Assembly (NCBI GenBank): GCA_030512335.1
Contig: JAULSU010000002.1
Coordinates: 3,782,001 to 3,846,000 of the forward strand
Length of the DNA: 64,000 nt
Reading direction: 5' to 3'
From: Immersiella caudata
Lineage: Eukaryota > Ascomycota > Sordariomycetes > Sordariales > Lasiosphaeriaceae
Of this stretch, positions 62,897-64,000 are shown in pieces. The position numbers and the translations under genes are program-made. Under the pieces are notes generated by a model. That model saw only the letters and a program-made list of their open reading frames with translations, did no database searches and was not told the origin of the DNA. How positions within the stretch are numbered: position 1 is the first letter of the stretch; the number at the start of each line of letters is the position of its first letter.

Positions 62897-64000
62897 CGAC
62901 GGCGACCAACTCGTCTGCCTTTCTTCTTCTCGTGTTCTTTTGCTCGGCGTGGGCTGACGTATCGAGGATATATCGGCATTGTTCGTTCCGGCTGCTTGGG
63001 TTCACCTGCGTGGGCCTTGGGATAAGAATTCGTCGTGGTGCAGTCAAGGCATATCGCCTCCGATGAGGGATGTGGGAGGCTCCGTCTCGCGGATGGCGCC
63101 TCCTGATCTGCTTTTTCTATATGTTCTCTCTTATCCTACTCGCGGCGAGCCGCAGCATATATGTATCCAGGTCTTGAGGGCGCTTAGGTGATGTTTGGTC
63201 CGCGAGGGCTGTGACTGGATTGGTTGTGGTATTTGGACGTGACTATCGGCCCCGGGTTGCCATTTCGGGTTTGGTGTGTCAAGGCGAGAGGCTGCCCCAT
63301 GATAATGTTGTTAGGTTACAGAAATAATCTCAATCAACGCCGTTAGCACCATCTCCCTTTCAAGGCCACCTGCGACCCACACGGAGTCCCCCAACCGTCT
63401 TCAGGCAGACATGTGTTGATAGCAATCGTGTAAACTTGTGCGCAAGGGGCAGTCTTGGACGAGTTCGCAATGTTTACACGGACATGATATGCAATGCGGA
63501 GAGAAGCTGGAATAGCAGGATGTAGCGGCTCCAGCCAGGACATCACAGTCTTGTCCTGGTGCTTTAGGATCGGGATGATGTAGCGGAGGAATGTGCCGTT
63601 TTAAAACATCCTCCATTTGGGGCCGTGGTGATCCGAGACGTCACTGAGGTCGTTGTCCTCGTTCACACGTAATGGCGAAAAGGAGCGAAGGTGGATCGAC
63701 TAACAGCTTAACGAACGAAATAAGGATGTGGCGAACCTAGAACGCCATAACAAACCACCCACAAACCACCCCGACAGTACCAGAGTACAGCGTGATAGCC
63801 AAGGCGACCCTCACGCTCTCCCGCTCCACGATTCCAACTCTGGCGTCAGTTCGCCGTGCTCCCTTTTTACATCCCTTGATGAGACCGTTCTCCATGTACT
63901 TCTTCTGCGTAGGCCGATGGTCTAGGTTCCAGTATGTAAGCTATCCTGCTACCCAATAGAGTTAAGCATACATAAACGTGACTACATCAAAGCTTCCATC
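62897..64000. other. no supported gene
   Basis: Short open frames only, without family traits, repeat structure or RNA features. Confidence 0.35.

Noticed and set aside
1..64000. Starship-type giant element
   Set aside because: No DUF3435-type tyrosine recombinase captain or matching element ends were found in the window, although the gene mix would fit cargo.
1..64000. CRISPR arrays, bacterial operons or plasmid origins
   Set aside because: Repeats are minisatellites or LTRs without spacers, and introns with fungal signals run through most genes.

Overview
The window looks like accessory or subtelomere-like DNA of a filamentous ascomycete (Pezizomycotina). Support comes from short introns of about 45-70 nt with GTAAGT-type donors and CTAAC-type branch points, GAL4-type Zn(II)2Cys6 regulators, a fungal rhodopsin-domain membrane protein, a chromodomain Ty3/gypsy retrotransposon, and an older copy of it eroded by RIP-like C-to-T mutation. 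I cannot name the species; Hypocreales or another Sordariomycete order is only a guess.

Layout. 1-3096: degraded minus-strand retrotransposon remnant. 3097-11543: a well-preserved chromovirus with LTRs, a self-priming primer-binding site, gag, a -1 frameshift signal, pol, and an unusual 3' cargo holding a tRNA-like gene and an antisense Zn2Cys6 reading frame. 11544-24600: C2H2, MFS, HLH, small Cys-rich and Zn2Cys6 genes among duplicated blocks. 24600-38500: sirtuin and chromodomain remnants, a zinc-finger/JmjC-like gene, a zinc-finger/homeodomain gene with two unknown neighbours, and a gene with a tandemly duplicated zinc-binding unit. 38567-47760: a large imperfect palindrome whose two arms each keep one intact gene (Est1-like on the left, rhodopsin-domain on the right) and a broken copy of the other, with a Zn2Cys6 gene in the spacer. 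48000-59800: dense mosaic of repeats and broken genes (casein kinase 1, F-box, sirtuin) and an AT-hook gene. 60032-62896: an SNF2-like helicase with one internal stop. 62900-64000: nothing recognised.

There is no operon logic. What stands out is how many genes and remnants belong to telomere, chromatin or transcription families (Est1-like, two sirtuin remnants, chromodomain, JmjC-like, SNF2, AT-hook, homeodomain, HLH, C2H2, Zn2Cys6), and how heavily the DNA has been shuffled: inverted and direct copies of 60-500 bp link sites 10-35 kb apart, and a short motif carrying CCCTAACCCTAA recurs five times. All gene models here are read by eye from reading frames and splice signals; none was confirmed by search or transcript data.
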